The notes under the pieces: model-generated
What the model saw: only the letters and a program-made list of their open reading frames with translations
What the model was told of the DNA's origin: nothing
Databases searched by the model: none
NCBI GenBank assembly: GCA_021821365.1
Contig: JAKACN010000018.1
Location: 1-37,112, forward strand
Origin: Pseudomonadota bacterium
GTDB lineage: Bacteria > Pseudomonadota > Gammaproteobacteria > Burkholderiales > Burkholderiaceae_D
Reading direction: 5' to 3'
DNA: 37,112 nucleotides
Translations under genes and position numbers: made by a program
Shown: one piece after another, positions 1-9,127 of the stretch
Layout: each line of letters starts with the position of its first letter
How positions within the stretch are numbered: the first letter of the stretch is position 1

Positions 1-733
1 CGTACACCGGGTCGTTCGGCGCGGCGGCCAGCTTGTCGAGGAAGAACTGCAGGATCTTTAGGCTGGTCTTGACGTTCAGGTTGAAGGTGCGGTCGACGAA
101 CTTGAACAGCCGCGCGCCGCGTGCATGGAGCGATTCCAGTTCCGCCATGAACGCATCGAGGTCGAAGGGCCATGCCGTCTTGTCGAGCGACGACAGGCAG
201 AACTCGCACTTGAACGGACAGCCACGCGAGGCTTCCACATACAGCGTGCGGTGCGCGATGTCGTGCTCGTTGTAGAGCGCATACGGGAGCTTGATCTCAT
301 TCATCGGCGGCTGCACGCCGGCGTGGATCTTCATCAGCGGCTTGGGGCCGTTCAGGATCTGCCGGCACAGCTTCGGAAAGGTGACGTCGCCCCAGCCGGT
401 AACGACATAGTCGGCCATTTGTGCAATGGGCTGCAGTTCGGTCTCGTGCGACACCTCAGGCCCGCCGAGCACGACGACGATCTCCGGCGCCACACGCTTG
501 AGCACCGCCACCACCTTGGCCGCCTCTTCCGCATTCCAGATGTACACACCGAGGCCAACGATGCGGGGGCGATATTCCAGTATCTTTTCGACCACGTCGG
601 TGGTCCTGGTGCCGATCACGAATTCTTCCAGCCGCGTCGATGCCTGCAGATCGCCCATGTTGGCGAGCAGGTAACGCAAGCCGAGCGATGCGTGGGTGAA
701 ACGGGCGTTCAGGGTGGCAAGAAGGATGGTCAT
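1..733 (-). CDS. B12-binding domain radical SAM protein (partial, C-terminus beyond left edge)
   Basis: The frame is open from an ATG at 733 through the left edge, giving 244 residues. It begins MTILLATLNARFTHASLGLR, which is typical of cobalamin-binding radical SAM proteins of the DUF4080-associated type. The N-terminal ~140 residues form a Rossmann-like B12-binding domain with a GLGVYIWN strand and the segment VVVLGGPEVSHE. The radical SAM cluster motif CPFKCEFC (CX3CX2C) follows at about residue 185 and should bind a [4Fe-4S] cluster and S-adenosylmethionine. The substrate is unknown. No strong ribosome binding site is visible before the ATG. The C-terminal part is missing because the window ends. 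The family call is firm; the function is not. Confidence 0.88.
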   Translation of the reverse strand, partial: MTILLATLNARFTHASLGLRYLLANMGDLQASTRLEEFVIGTRTTDVVEKILEYRPRIVGLGVYIWNAEEAAKVVAVLKRVAPEIVVVLGGPEVSHETELQPIAQMADYVVTGWGDVTFPKLCRQILNGPKPLMKIHAGVQPPMNEIKLPYALYNEHDIAHRTLYVEASRGCPFKCEFCLSSLDKTAWPFDLDAFMAELESLHARGARLFKFVDRTFNLNVKTSLKILQFFLDKLAAAPNDPVY

Positions 734-895
734 GGAAGATTCGGGCAGATCGGTGAGCGGGTATTTTACGCTTGTGGGCGAGGGGGCCGGTCCGCAGAGG
801 CGGCTTTGCGCGACAAGTCACAGGCCGGGATTGCCTTCCAGCCTGTGCAACTCCACATGCGAGGCATGCTGCGACCGCGCACACCACCCAAGTGC

Positions 896-1720
896 TTACT
901 TCATCGCCGCAAACTGCGTCGCCGCAAAGTGCCCCTTCATGACATAGACATCCGGATTCGGATGCAATCCATCGCCGCAAATGTCCCACACGCTCTTGCC
1001 GGTGCTGGTCAGGTATTGCTTCAGGTAAGCGGTCTGGTCGATGACCGGGACGCTCTCGGCCGCAGCGGCGTCGCGCTGGGCCTGCGTAATCTGGTCATAG
1101 CTCAGGTCGCCGGCATGATTGCCCGGCCCGATCGTTTCGACGATGACTTTCTTGCCGTTGGCTTTGGCGATCTGGATCAGCTGGCGCACGCGCGAAGTGG
1201 TATTCGCCATCGTGTCGTGCGAGTGGTATTCGATGATGACGTGCGTGGCTTTGGATTGGGCCATCTGCTGAGTCCATGCCGGGTAGACGCCGTCGCCGGC
1301 GAGCGCGTTTTCCGCCAGGCGGCCCGGGCTGCCCATGTTGTGGACCGCCAGCCCGGTGTCAGCGGCAAATACGGCCGGCGCGGGTTGGTCGACGCGGCCC
1401 CAGTCGGTGTTCGGCATCCATCCCCAGATGATCGAATCGCCATAGTATTCAACCAGCGCCGGCGCGCTCGCGGCGGGGTTTGCGCTGTCTGCGGCAGGTG
1501 CGGGCGGCGCAGCTTCCTGTACAGGCGTGGGAGGCTGCGGCTGTGCTGTCTGGACGACATTCGTCTGCGCGGGAACCGCTCCGGCCGGTGCCGCTGCCGG
1601 CTGCGACACCACCGCCGCTTCGGAGGATTGCACATTGCTCGATGGAGTAGCACTTCCGCCGTTTCCTCCGCAAGCAGCGAGCAGGAATGGAACAACTGCA
1701 AAGAACGCGGATAGTTTCAT
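896..1720 (-). CDS. SGNH/GDSL-type hydrolase-like lipoprotein
   Basis: A 274-residue protein with a lipoprotein signal peptide: the lipobox FLLAAC puts the lipidated cysteine at residue 17. A low-complexity Pro/Ala/Gln linker (about 20-88) follows, then an SGNH-hydrolase-like domain. The block I motif YYGDSIIWGW carries the putative nucleophile Ser96, and block V reads DGLHPN with Asp250 and His253. Block III, normally GxND, reads EYHSHDT instead, so catalysis is uncertain. The likely role is an esterase or carbohydrate-deacetylase-like enzyme anchored at the cell envelope. An in-frame GTG three codons upstream (1729) is an alternative start. I chose the ATG because the signal peptide reads naturally from MKLSAFF. 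Confidence 0.8.
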   Translation of the reverse strand: MKLSAFFAVVPFLLAACGGNGGSATPSSNVQSSEAAVVSQPAAAPAGAVPAQTNVVQTAQPQPPTPVQEAAPPAPAADSANPAASAPALVEYYGDSIIWGWMPNTDWGRVDQPAPAVFAADTGLAVHNMGSPGRLAENALAGDGVYPAWTQQMAQSKATHVIIEYHSHDTMANTTSRVRQLIQIAKANGKKVIVETIGPGNHAGDLSYDQITQAQRDAAAAESVPVIDQTAYLKQYLTSTGKSVWDICGDGLHPNPDVYVMKGHFAATQFAAMK

Positions 1721-2155
1721 GATATGCACCAGGAATGCGTGGGCCCGGCAAGCGCAGGAATGGCTTTGCCCGGCGCCGTACGCGCATGCAGCCGCGGCGA
1801 TTAGTGCCTAAGGACAAATATCATTGTGCCAAGCCAATGGGCGGGATGACCGATGGAAAGACAAGCTGATCTACGGAAAGTTTCCACGCGGAGGCGAGCT
1901 GCCGGAATTGCGTGCATTGGCTGATGCAAGAACAGCATCGATTCGACATTGCCGATCGTGATCGGCTTGATGCAATGACATCATGCATGACGGATGTTCA
2001 CGCCGGGCATCTTCCATGAACAAATCTGGATTGCGCGATAACTTATCAAGCGAGGCCCGGTAGCGTGCGTTATGCGCATGATTCGTCGCGACGCGAAACG
2101 TCATTGCATTTCGTACGCGCAGCGCACGCTACGCATTTTGCTTCGGCCTTCGGAG
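1721..2155. other. 435-bp non-coding gap with a nested inverted repeat
   Basis: No convincing gene is present. The gap separates two minus-strand genes, so it should hold the promoter of the SGNH lipoprotein gene. The main structure is a perfect inverted repeat GCCGATC-GT-GATCGGC at 1951-1966, flanked by CATTGC and GCAATG, which could be an operator or small hairpin. A 77-codon open frame on the minus strand (1871-2104) has no recognisable domain and I did not accept it. Confidence 0.4.
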
Positions 2156-3841
2156 CTAGAATTCCTCCCACTCGCTCCCTGCGGCAAGCGCCGGGGCGGC
2201 GATGGATCTCTTCACCGGGCGTCGTGCCGCTACAGGCGTCGGGAGCGAGACCGGCCTCGCTCCCGGTGCGGCAACCGCCAGGCGCGTGGTATCCACCTGG
2301 AATGCGCTCACGAGCTGCACCAGTTGCTGCGCCTGCTCCTGCATCGCCTCGGACGCGGCCGCTGCCTGTTCCACCAGCGACGCATTCTGCTGCGTCACTT
2401 CGTCCATTTGTGCGATGGCCTGGTTGATCTGCTCGATGCCGGCGGTCTGCTCTCGCGAAGCCGCCGTGATTTCGCCGACGATGTCGCTCACGCGCTTCAC
2501 GCTGCCCACGATTTCGCCCATGGTCGCGCCGGCATCGTCGACGAGTTTGGCGCCGACACGGATCTTTTCGACCGAGTCGTTGATCAGGGTCTTGATCTCC
2601 TTCGCTGCGCCGGCGGAACGCTGCGCGAGACTGCGCACTTCGGTGGCGACCACGGCGAAGCCGCGTCCCTGCTCGCCGGCGCGCGCCGCCTCCACGGCGG
2701 CGTTGAGGGCGAGGATGTTGGTCTGAAAAGCGATGCCGTCGATCACGCCGATGATATCGACGATCTTCTTCGCCGATTCATTGATGGATCCCATGGTGTC
2801 CACCACCTGCGACACCACCGCGCCACCTCGACCGGCGACGTCGGACGCGGAAAGCGCGAGCATGTTTGCCTGCTGTGCATTGTCGGCGTTCTGCTTGACG
2901 GTCGAGGTCAGTTCCTCCATCGAGGACGCGGTCTGCTGCAGCGAGCTGGCCTGCTTTTCGGTGCGGGCGGACAGGTCGAGGTTGCCGGAGGCGATTTCGC
3001 CCGATGCCGTCGCGATGGTATCGGTGGCATGGCGCACCTGCGCGACGATGTTGGCGAGGTTGTCGCGCATTCCACGCATGGCGTGCAGCATGCTCGACTG
3101 GTCGTTCTGCTTGAGTTCAATATCCACCCGCAAGTCGCCGGAAGCGATGCGCGTGGCGACGGATGCCGCGAATTCCGGCTCGCCGCCGAGCCGCTTCAAC
3201 AGACCGCGCGTGATGAGAACACCGATGCCCGCCGCAATCATGATGGCAAGAATGCCGAGCGCAAGCATGACGGTGCGCGCATTCACAAAGGTCCGGTTCG
3301 CCGTCGCACCCGAAGCCTCGAGCTGGTCGACCTCGAACTTGATGAGCGCATCCAGGCTGGCCTGGTATTCCTTGAGAACGGGGCGCAACTCGGCCGCAAG
3401 GAAGGCTTTCGCTTCCGGAATCTTGTCGTCGTTGATCAGTGCGATGAGCTTTTCCTGCCCCTGGATATACTTGGCGCGCGCCTCGGACGCATCCCACAGC
3501 AGTTCCTTGCCCCTCTGCTGGGTGATCATCTTTTTCAGCGTAGAGAAATCGGATGACGCTTGCGCGCGCGCATCCGCGATGTCGCCGGCTTGCTTCTGCC
3601 GGTCATCCTTGCTGTCGGTCAGCATCATGTTCCGGAGCGCGATGGCCACCCGGTTGGTCTGTGCCTTGATGTCCGAGGCTGCCGCGATCTGCGGCCATCT
3701 GTTCTGAACGATGGCACTCGTGCCGCTGTCGAGGCTGCTTAACTGGCTGAGTCCGACGGCGAGGATGATCCACAATAAAATGCAGACGCTGCCGAAGCTC
3801 AGCGCAAGGCGCGTGCCGACTTTCATGTTTCGAATATCCAT
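2156..3841 (-). CDS. methyl-accepting chemotaxis protein (transmembrane chemoreceptor)
   Basis: A 561-residue chemoreceptor that would control CheA autophosphorylation. The ATG at 3841 ([16 protein letters not shown]) is the usual start for this family; the frame continues upstream without a credible start. TM1 spans about 12-34. A periplasmic four-helix-bundle sensor of the Tar/MCP type spans 35-190 and contains the RNMMLTD segment. TM2 spans 191-212, HAMP about 213-265 and the cytoplasmic signalling coiled coil 270-515. The conserved hairpin tip lies near 365-400 ([20 protein letters not shown]). The C-terminus is a flexible linker ending in EWEEF, similar to the NWETF pentapeptide that tethers CheR/CheB in enteric receptors. 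The ligand is unknown. No other che gene is in view. Confidence 0.95.
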   Translation of the reverse strand: MDIRNMKVGTRLALSFGSVCILLWIILAVGLSQLSSLDSGTSAIVQNRWPQIAAASDIKAQTNRVAIALRNMMLTDSKDDRQKQAGDIADARAQASSDFSTLKKMITQQRGKELLWDASEARAKYIQGQEKLIALINDDKIPEAKAFLAAELRPVLKEYQASLDALIKFEVDQLEASGATANRTFVNARTVMLALGILAIMIAAGIGVLITRGLLKRLGGEPEFAASVATRIASGDLRVDIELKQNDQSSMLHAMRGMRDNLANIVAQVRHATDTIATASGEIASGNLDLSARTEKQASSLQQTASSMEELTSTVKQNADNAQQANMLALSASDVAGRGGAVVSQVVDTMGSINESAKKIVDIIGVIDGIAFQTNILALNAAVEAARAGEQGRGFAVVATEVRSLAQRSAGAAKEIKTLINDSVEKIRVGAKLVDDAGATMGEIVGSVKRVSDIVGEITAASREQTAGIEQINQAIAQMDEVTQQNASLVEQAAAASEAMQEQAQQLVQLVSAFQVDTTRLAVAAPGARPVSLPTPVAARRPVKRSIAAPALAAGSEWEEF

Positions 3842-4023
3842 GGGATTGTGCTTGCTGGAGATAGGGGGAGGCCGCTTCGCTGCTGCGCGAAGAAACTGGC
3901 GTGCAAGCTTATATTGCGTGAAGAAGTTGCCGCAGCACAAGTAAAAATTGCCGCGACCATACCGGCGATGCAAAATTCCAACGCCGCAGTGACCGAGAGT
4001 AAGTAGAGAGGGAGAGTCGAGAT

Positions 4024-4047
4024 GCCGGCGATCGGAAGATCGCCGGC
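4024..4047 (-). terminator. hairpin downstream of the acyl-CoA ligase gene
   Basis: A perfect inverted repeat with arms GCCGGCGATC/GATCGCCGGC and a 4-nt loop lies 32 bp past the ligase stop codon on the minus strand. There is no T-run after it, so it may be a 3' stabiliser or a weak terminator. Its position between two co-directional genes supports a transcript-end role. Confidence 0.45.
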
Positions 4048-4078
4048 CGCGAGGGAAGGGACGGGATGGCGATGCGTG

Positions 4079-5746
4079 CTACTTCGCCATCTCCTTCTCC
4101 TGCAAACTGCGCCACATCACCTTGCCGGTGGCGGATTTCGGCAGCGCCTCCACGAACTCCACGATGCGCGGCACCTTGTACGCAGCCATCTTGTCATGCG
4201 CCCACCTGACGATGTCGTCTTCGCTGGCCTCGACGCCGGCGCGCCTGACGATCACCGCCTTCACCGTCTCGCCGCGATAGGCATCGCGCGCCGCGATGAT
4301 GCAGCATTCCTGCACTGCCGGATGCTGGTACATCATCGACTCGACCTCCGCCGGCCACACCTTGAAGCCGCTGGCGTTGATCATGCGCTTGAGGCGATCG
4401 GTGAAGAAAAAGAAACCTTCCGCGTCCATGTAGCCAAGATCGCCGGAACGGAAGAATCGCTTGCCGTCGAGTTCCGCGAAGGCTTCCGCGGTCTTCTTCG
4501 GATCGTTCCAGTAGCCCTGGAATACCTGCGGGCCGTGAATCCAGATTTCGCCGGTCTCGCCCTGCGGCATTTCCTTGAACGTGTTCGGGTCGACGATGCG
4601 CGAATCGACGTTGAGGTAAGGAATGCCGAGGCATTGCTGCTTCATGCGCTTGGGTGGGTTGATGTGCGTTGCCGCCATCGTCTCGGACAGGCCGTAGCCT
4701 TCCATGTATTCCTGGCCGGTGAGTTCCAGCAGCTTCTGCGCGATTGCCGCCGGCATCGCGGCGCCGCCGCCGGAGACACGCTTCAGGCCCGAGATGTCGT
4801 ACTCGGCGAGGCGCGGATTGGACAGGAAATCGATCATCATGGTCGGGATCAGCGTCCACGTCGTTACCTTGTAGCGCGTGATGAGCTGGCCCGCCGCGTC
4901 GCGGTCCCAGCGCGGCAGCACGACGATGCCACCGCCGGAGAAGATCATGGTGTTCATCACCGACTGCATGCCGGTGACGTGGAAGAAGGGCAGCACCGCG
5001 AGCGTGACATGGTCCGGCACATTCGGCCCGGACCATGCGGGGCCGGCTGCCGCATTGAACATCAACGAGCGATGCGTATGCACGCAGCCCTTGGGTTTGC
5101 CAGTCGTGCCCGAGGTGTAGGGCATGCAGGCGAGGTCATCCGGACCGGCCTCATGCGCGCGCGGCTGGCGCCGCTCCGCCACGGCCGCCTTCCACGCCGC
5201 CACGCCGGGCGCCGCCGCGATCCCGTAGGGCGCGCGCACGAAATCCGGCACGTTGAGTTCGGTCGGCGCAATCAGGTAATCGGAATACGCGCCCACGATG
5301 GCATGCAGAAGTCCGCCCGCCCCACCCTCGCCGACCAGCGGCGCGACCCGCCCATACAACTCCTGCGCGACGATCGCAACCTTGGCGCCGCTGTCGTCCA
5401 CGTAGTGCCGCAACTCGTCGGTCACCAGCATCGGGTTGACCGGCACCACCATCGCATCGGCGCGCAGGATGGCGTAGAAGGCGATGATGAATTGCGGACT
5501 GTTCTGCATGTCGAGCAGCACCCGGTCGCCACGCTGCACGCCGCAGACGTGCTGCAGGTAGCCGGCGAGCGCCAGCACTTCCTCATGCATCTGGCGATAG
5601 CTGAGCACCGTGTCGTAGAAGATGATGGCCGGCTTGTCGGGGTAGCGGCGCGCGGACACTTCAAGGTTCACATAGACGCTGGTTTCCGGCGCCGTGATCG
5701 AGTAGGGAAGGCCCTCCGGCCAATAGCGGTAGTGGCTGGTGTTCAT
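4079..5746 (-). CDS. long-chain fatty-acyl-CoA ligase (AMP-dependent synthetase)
   Basis: A 555-residue ANL-superfamily adenylating enzyme that should activate a fatty or related carboxylic acid to its CoA thioester via an acyl-AMP. The phosphate-binding loop YTSGTTGKPKG is at 210-220, the A5 motif GYGLSET at 350-356, the A7 Asp in RSGDLGY near 436, the A8 hinge region TDRLKRMINASG after that, and the catalytic A10 lysine in KSATGK at 542. The start is the ATG at 5746, preceded by the purine-rich GAGAGAG. The open frame extends 39 codons further upstream without family similarity. The gene is divergent from the glutathione transferase gene. Substrate chain length cannot be set from sequence alone. 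Confidence 0.92.
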   Translation of the reverse strand: MNTSHYRYWPEGLPYSITAPETSVYVNLEVSARRYPDKPAIIFYDTVLSYRQMHEEVLALAGYLQHVCGVQRGDRVLLDMQNSPQFIIAFYAILRADAMVVPVNPMLVTDELRHYVDDSGAKVAIVAQELYGRVAPLVGEGGAGGLLHAIVGAYSDYLIAPTELNVPDFVRAPYGIAAAPGVAAWKAAVAERRQPRAHEAGPDDLACMPYTSGTTGKPKGCVHTHRSLMFNAAAGPAWSGPNVPDHVTLAVLPFFHVTGMQSVMNTMIFSGGGIVVLPRWDRDAAGQLITRYKVTTWTLIPTMMIDFLSNPRLAEYDISGLKRVSGGGAAMPAAIAQKLLELTGQEYMEGYGLSETMAATHINPPKRMKQQCLGIPYLNVDSRIVDPNTFKEMPQGETGEIWIHGPQVFQGYWNDPKKTAEAFAELDGKRFFRSGDLGYMDAEGFFFFTDRLKRMINASGFKVWPAEVESMMYQHPAVQECCIIAARDAYRGETVKAVIVRRAGVEASEDDIVRWAHDKMAAYKVPRIVEFVEALPKSATGKVMWRSLQEKEMAK

Positions 5747-5863
5747 TGTCTCTCTCGTTCTTGTAGTAAAGCTGATTATAGTTCGCAGCGGAAAACTTGC
5801 ACGATGCTGCGCCCTGCACGATTGTGCACCCTGAGCTACCATCGGGAATGTTAAGTTGTTCAC

Positions 5864-5881
5864 AATTGACCGGCGTCAATT
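5864..5881. promoter_or_regulatory. inverted repeat in the ligase/gstA divergent intergenic region
   Basis: A perfect inverted repeat AATTGAC-CGGC-GTCAATT lies in the 179-bp region between the divergent ligase and glutathione transferase genes. This is a good position for a repressor or activator operator. A TATAAT-like -10 for the minus-strand ligase gene is at 5780-5775, but no matching -35 is clear. No regulator gene adjoins it, so the binding protein is unknown. Confidence 0.4.
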
Positions 5882-5925
5882 CGACGCCGGCGGTCCGCAT
5901 TCACCCACGTCATGAAAGAGAGTCG

Positions 5926-6534
5926 ATGAAACTGTATTACGCTACCGGAACATGTTCCCTTGCACCGCATATCGTCCTGCTGGAAACCGGCCTGCCTTTC
6001 GATACGGAAAAGGTCAGCCTGGCGACGAAGAAAACAGCTGGCGACGTTGATTATTTCAGCATCAACCCGAAAGGCTATGTGCCGGCGCTGCAGCTCGACA
6101 ACGGCGAGATCCTGACGGAAGTGCCGGCCGTCGTGCAATACATCGCCGACCTCGCGCCGGAGAAGCAGCTGGCGCCCGCATTCGGCACGATGGAACGTTA
6201 CCGGCTGATCGAGTGGCTCAACTTCATCTCGACGGAATTGCACAAGGGATTCGGCGTGCTGTTCCATCCGGGGCCGGAGGAAACGAAGCAGGCTGCCCGG
6301 GAACTGCTGGCCGCGCGCCTCGCCATCGTCGAGAAGCAATTGCAGCGGCACGAGCACATCGCGGGGAACCAATTCAGCGCGGCGGATGCCTATCTCATCA
6401 CTGTGCTGGGCTGGGCCAGGCCGCTGAAATTCGACCTGGCCCGCTGGCCCGCGGCGCAGGCTTACCAGCAGCGCGTGTCGTCCCGCTCCACGGTGCATGC
6501 CGCCATGGTGGCGCAGGGCCTGATCAAGGAATGA
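5926..6534 (+). CDS. gstA: beta-class glutathione S-transferase
   Basis: A 202-residue cytosolic glutathione transferase. The N-terminal thioredoxin-fold domain starts MKLYYATGTCSLAPHIVLLE. Cys10 is at the position of the beta-class catalytic cysteine, and the following Ser-Leu-Ala-Pro-His is typical of bacterial GstA proteins. The cis-Pro segment GYVPAL and the EVPAVVQYIAD glutathione-site segment are present, followed by an all-helical C-terminal domain. Length matches the family (about 200 aa). The start is set by the purine-rich AAAGAGAG just upstream. The gene is divergent from the acyl-CoA ligase and 37 bp before the patatin gene. The physiological electrophile is unknown. Confidence 0.92.
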   Translation: MKLYYATGTCSLAPHIVLLETGLPFDTEKVSLATKKTAGDVDYFSINPKGYVPALQLDNGEILTEVPAVVQYIADLAPEKQLAPAFGTMERYRLIEWLNFISTELHKGFGVLFHPGPEETKQAARELLAARLAIVEKQLQRHEHIAGNQFSAADAYLITVLGWARPLKFDLARWPAAQAYQQRVSSRSTVHAAMVAQGLIKE

Positions 6535-6571
6535 CCGCGCGCTGCAATGCCAATTCCTCGCATTGCAAACA

Positions 6572-7723
6572 ATGGATTCAGGGATACGACTCATCGGCAC
6601 CAGGCCGCGCGTGGCGCTGGTGCTGCAAGGTGGCGGCGCACTCGGCGCCTACCAGGCCGGCGTGTACCAGGCGCTGCATGAGCATGCATTGACACCCGAC
6701 TGGGTAGTCGGCACCTCCATCGGTGCGCTCAACGCGGCGCTCATTGCGGGCAACGAGCGCGCCACGCGCCTGGCGCGCCTGCGCGAATTCTGGGACGAGA
6801 TCGCGCACCATGACCTGCTCGACATGCGCCAGGTTCCCGACGTCGCGCGCCGCCTGAACACCATGCTGACCACCATCGACTCGGTAACGCGCGGCGTACC
6901 GGGTTTCTATTCGCCGCGCTGGTTCAGTCCGTTCGTCGCCGGCCTTCCGGTGCAGCCGGAAAGCGCCAGCTTCTATGACACCGGCCCGCTCGAAGAAACG
7001 CTCGGCCGCCTGGTCGATGTCGATTACCTGAATTCTTCCGACGGCATCCGCCTCACCGTGAGCGCGATCAAGGTTACCTGCGGTCATCTCGAAAATTTCG
7101 ACACCGCGCACCGGCGCGTCGGCATCCAGCATGTCATGGCCAGCGGCGCCTTGCCGCCCGGCTTCCCGCCGGTGCGCGTCGACGGCGAGCTGTACTGGGA
7201 CGGCGGACTGTATTCCAATACGCCGCTCGAAATCGTGCTGGCCGACGAGCCGCGCGTCGATACGCTCTGCTTCATGGTGGACTTGTGGAGTTCGGAAGGG
7301 CCGGAGCCGATGACGCTGGAGCAGGTGCACACGCGCCAGAAGGATGTGCTGTACGCCTCGCGGTCGCGCCGGCATATCGACGCTTACCTGCGCGGGCACC
7401 GGCTGCGGCGCCTGGTGCGCCTGCTGCGCGAGAAGGTGCCCGACCACATGCTGAGCGCCGAAGAGCGCGCGGAAATCGACAAGGTCGGCACCGACAGCAC
7501 GATCCATATCATCCGCCTCGCCTATGCGGGACGCGACTGGCAGATGGCTTCCAAGGACATCAACTTCGCGCGCGGTTCGATCGAGTGGCGCTGGGAACAG
7601 GGCTACAAGGACGCCATGCGCGCCATCGATCATGGAGCCTGGCACACCGCCGCACCTGAGGGGGCCGGCGTGCTGGTGCACGAAATCATGCCGGAGTCGA
7701 TGCGGATCTGCGAAGGCCGCTGA
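6572..7723 (+). CDS. patatin-like phospholipase (RssA/DUF3734-type)
   Basis: A 383-residue patatin-family hydrolase with a Ser-Asp dyad. The oxyanion-hole motif GGGALGAYQAG starts near residue 20, the nucleophile elbow GTSIG places Ser49, and the catalytic Asp is in WDGGLYSN near residue 210. The ~150-residue C-terminal extension resembles the DUF3734 region found in proteobacterial homologues. The expected activity is lipid acyl hydrolysis in the cytoplasm or at the inner membrane. The ATG at 6572 is preferred over the in-frame TTG at 6563. A small hairpin (TGCAATG at 6543-6549, CATTGCA at 6561-6567) sits just before the start and hides no obvious Shine-Dalgarno. The gene probably shares a transcript with gstA. 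Confidence 0.9.
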   Translation: MDSGIRLIGTRPRVALVLQGGGALGAYQAGVYQALHEHALTPDWVVGTSIGALNAALIAGNERATRLARLREFWDEIAHHDLLDMRQVPDVARRLNTMLTTIDSVTRGVPGFYSPRWFSPFVAGLPVQPESASFYDTGPLEETLGRLVDVDYLNSSDGIRLTVSAIKVTCGHLENFDTAHRRVGIQHVMASGALPPGFPPVRVDGELYWDGGLYSNTPLEIVLADEPRVDTLCFMVDLWSSEGPEPMTLEQVHTRQKDVLYASRSRRHIDAYLRGHRLRRLVRLLREKVPDHMLSAEERAEIDKVGTDSTIHIIRLAYAGRDWQMASKDINFARGSIEWRWEQGYKDAMRAIDHGAWHTAAPEGAGVLVHEIMPESMRICEGR

Positions 7724-7855
7724 CTTCCCCGCACTGCCGCACCGCCATCGCCGCCATCCCGGCACCGCTGCGCGTCAAGGCAGAACTTTCCGTTTGCGCA
7801 TAGGATAGCGGTGCAGCCCGCCATTCCCCTCGAACGAGAAGAAAAGGAACCGATC

Positions 7856-8836
<981 letters not shown>

Positions 8837-8848
8837 TCGTCTTCCCTC

Positions 8849-8877
8849 GCGGCCGCTGCGGCGAAGGCAGCGGCCGC
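8849..8877 (+). terminator. GC-rich hairpin after the aldo/keto reductase gene
   Basis: Perfect 11-bp arms GCGGCCGCTGC/GCAGCGGCCGC with a 7-nt loop start 13 bp after the reductase stop codon. No T-run follows, but the stem is very stable. It separates the reductase from the acx regulatory region. Confidence 0.55.
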
Positions 8878-8887
8878 CCCTCTCCAT

Positions 8888-8906
8888 CGGTTCGGAAATC
8901 GAACGC
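8888..8906. promoter_or_regulatory. putative AcxR enhancer (upstream activating sequence) of acxABC
   Basis: The inverted repeat CGGTTCG-GAAAT-CGAACGC is centred about 118 bp upstream of the acxA -24 element. This is the expected position for a sigma-54 activator site. The same geometry (GTTCG-N5-CGRAC) recurs at 14484-14502 and 18627-18645, each upstream of another -24/-12 promoter. Assignment to AcxR is inference. Confidence 0.6.
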
Positions 8907-8910
8907 TTCG

Positions 8911-8931
8911 GACGTCCGGATTCTGGACGTC
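8911..8931. promoter_or_regulatory. second inverted repeat in the acx upstream region
   Basis: GACGTCC and GGACGTC form perfect 7-bp arms around a 7-nt centre, starting five bases after the putative enhancer. The left arm also lies in the palindrome CGGACGTCCG (8909-8918). It may be a second activator site or bind another regulator. Confidence 0.35.
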
Positions 8932-9014
8932 GCACGCCGCCTCTCCCTCCTCCACCCTTTCCCCGTTTTCGGCAAGCCATTGACGGCAAAGGGAATTTCA
9001 CGAAATGCCATCGC

Positions 9015-9029
9015 TGGCACAGCGCTTGC
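9015..9029 (+). promoter_or_regulatory. sigma-54 (-24/-12) promoter of acxABC
   Basis: TGGCAC-AGCGC-TTGC matches the RpoN consensus TGGCAC-N5-TTGC exactly. It lies 98 bp before the acxA ATG. A start site would be expected about 12 bases downstream of the -12 element. A sigma-54 activator gene follows the operon, and an inverted repeat lies about 118 bp upstream. Confidence 0.88.
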
Positions 9030-9127
9030 GAAATGAAGCCCGAACCATCGTGGTGAATGCGGTGTGTTTTGGTTACGGCGCCGTTTTCTCGGCACCCGTG
9101 AAAGACAACAACGGAAGGAGATAGGCT

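Noticed and set aside
125-1714. A 529-codon plus-strand open frame
   Set aside because: It is the antisense shadow of the radical SAM and SGNH lipoprotein genes; its product is Arg/His-rich without any domain.
1871-2104. A 77-codon minus-strand open frame in the gap before the chemoreceptor gene
   Set aside because: No ribosome binding site, domain or neighbour logic; length is within chance for this composition.
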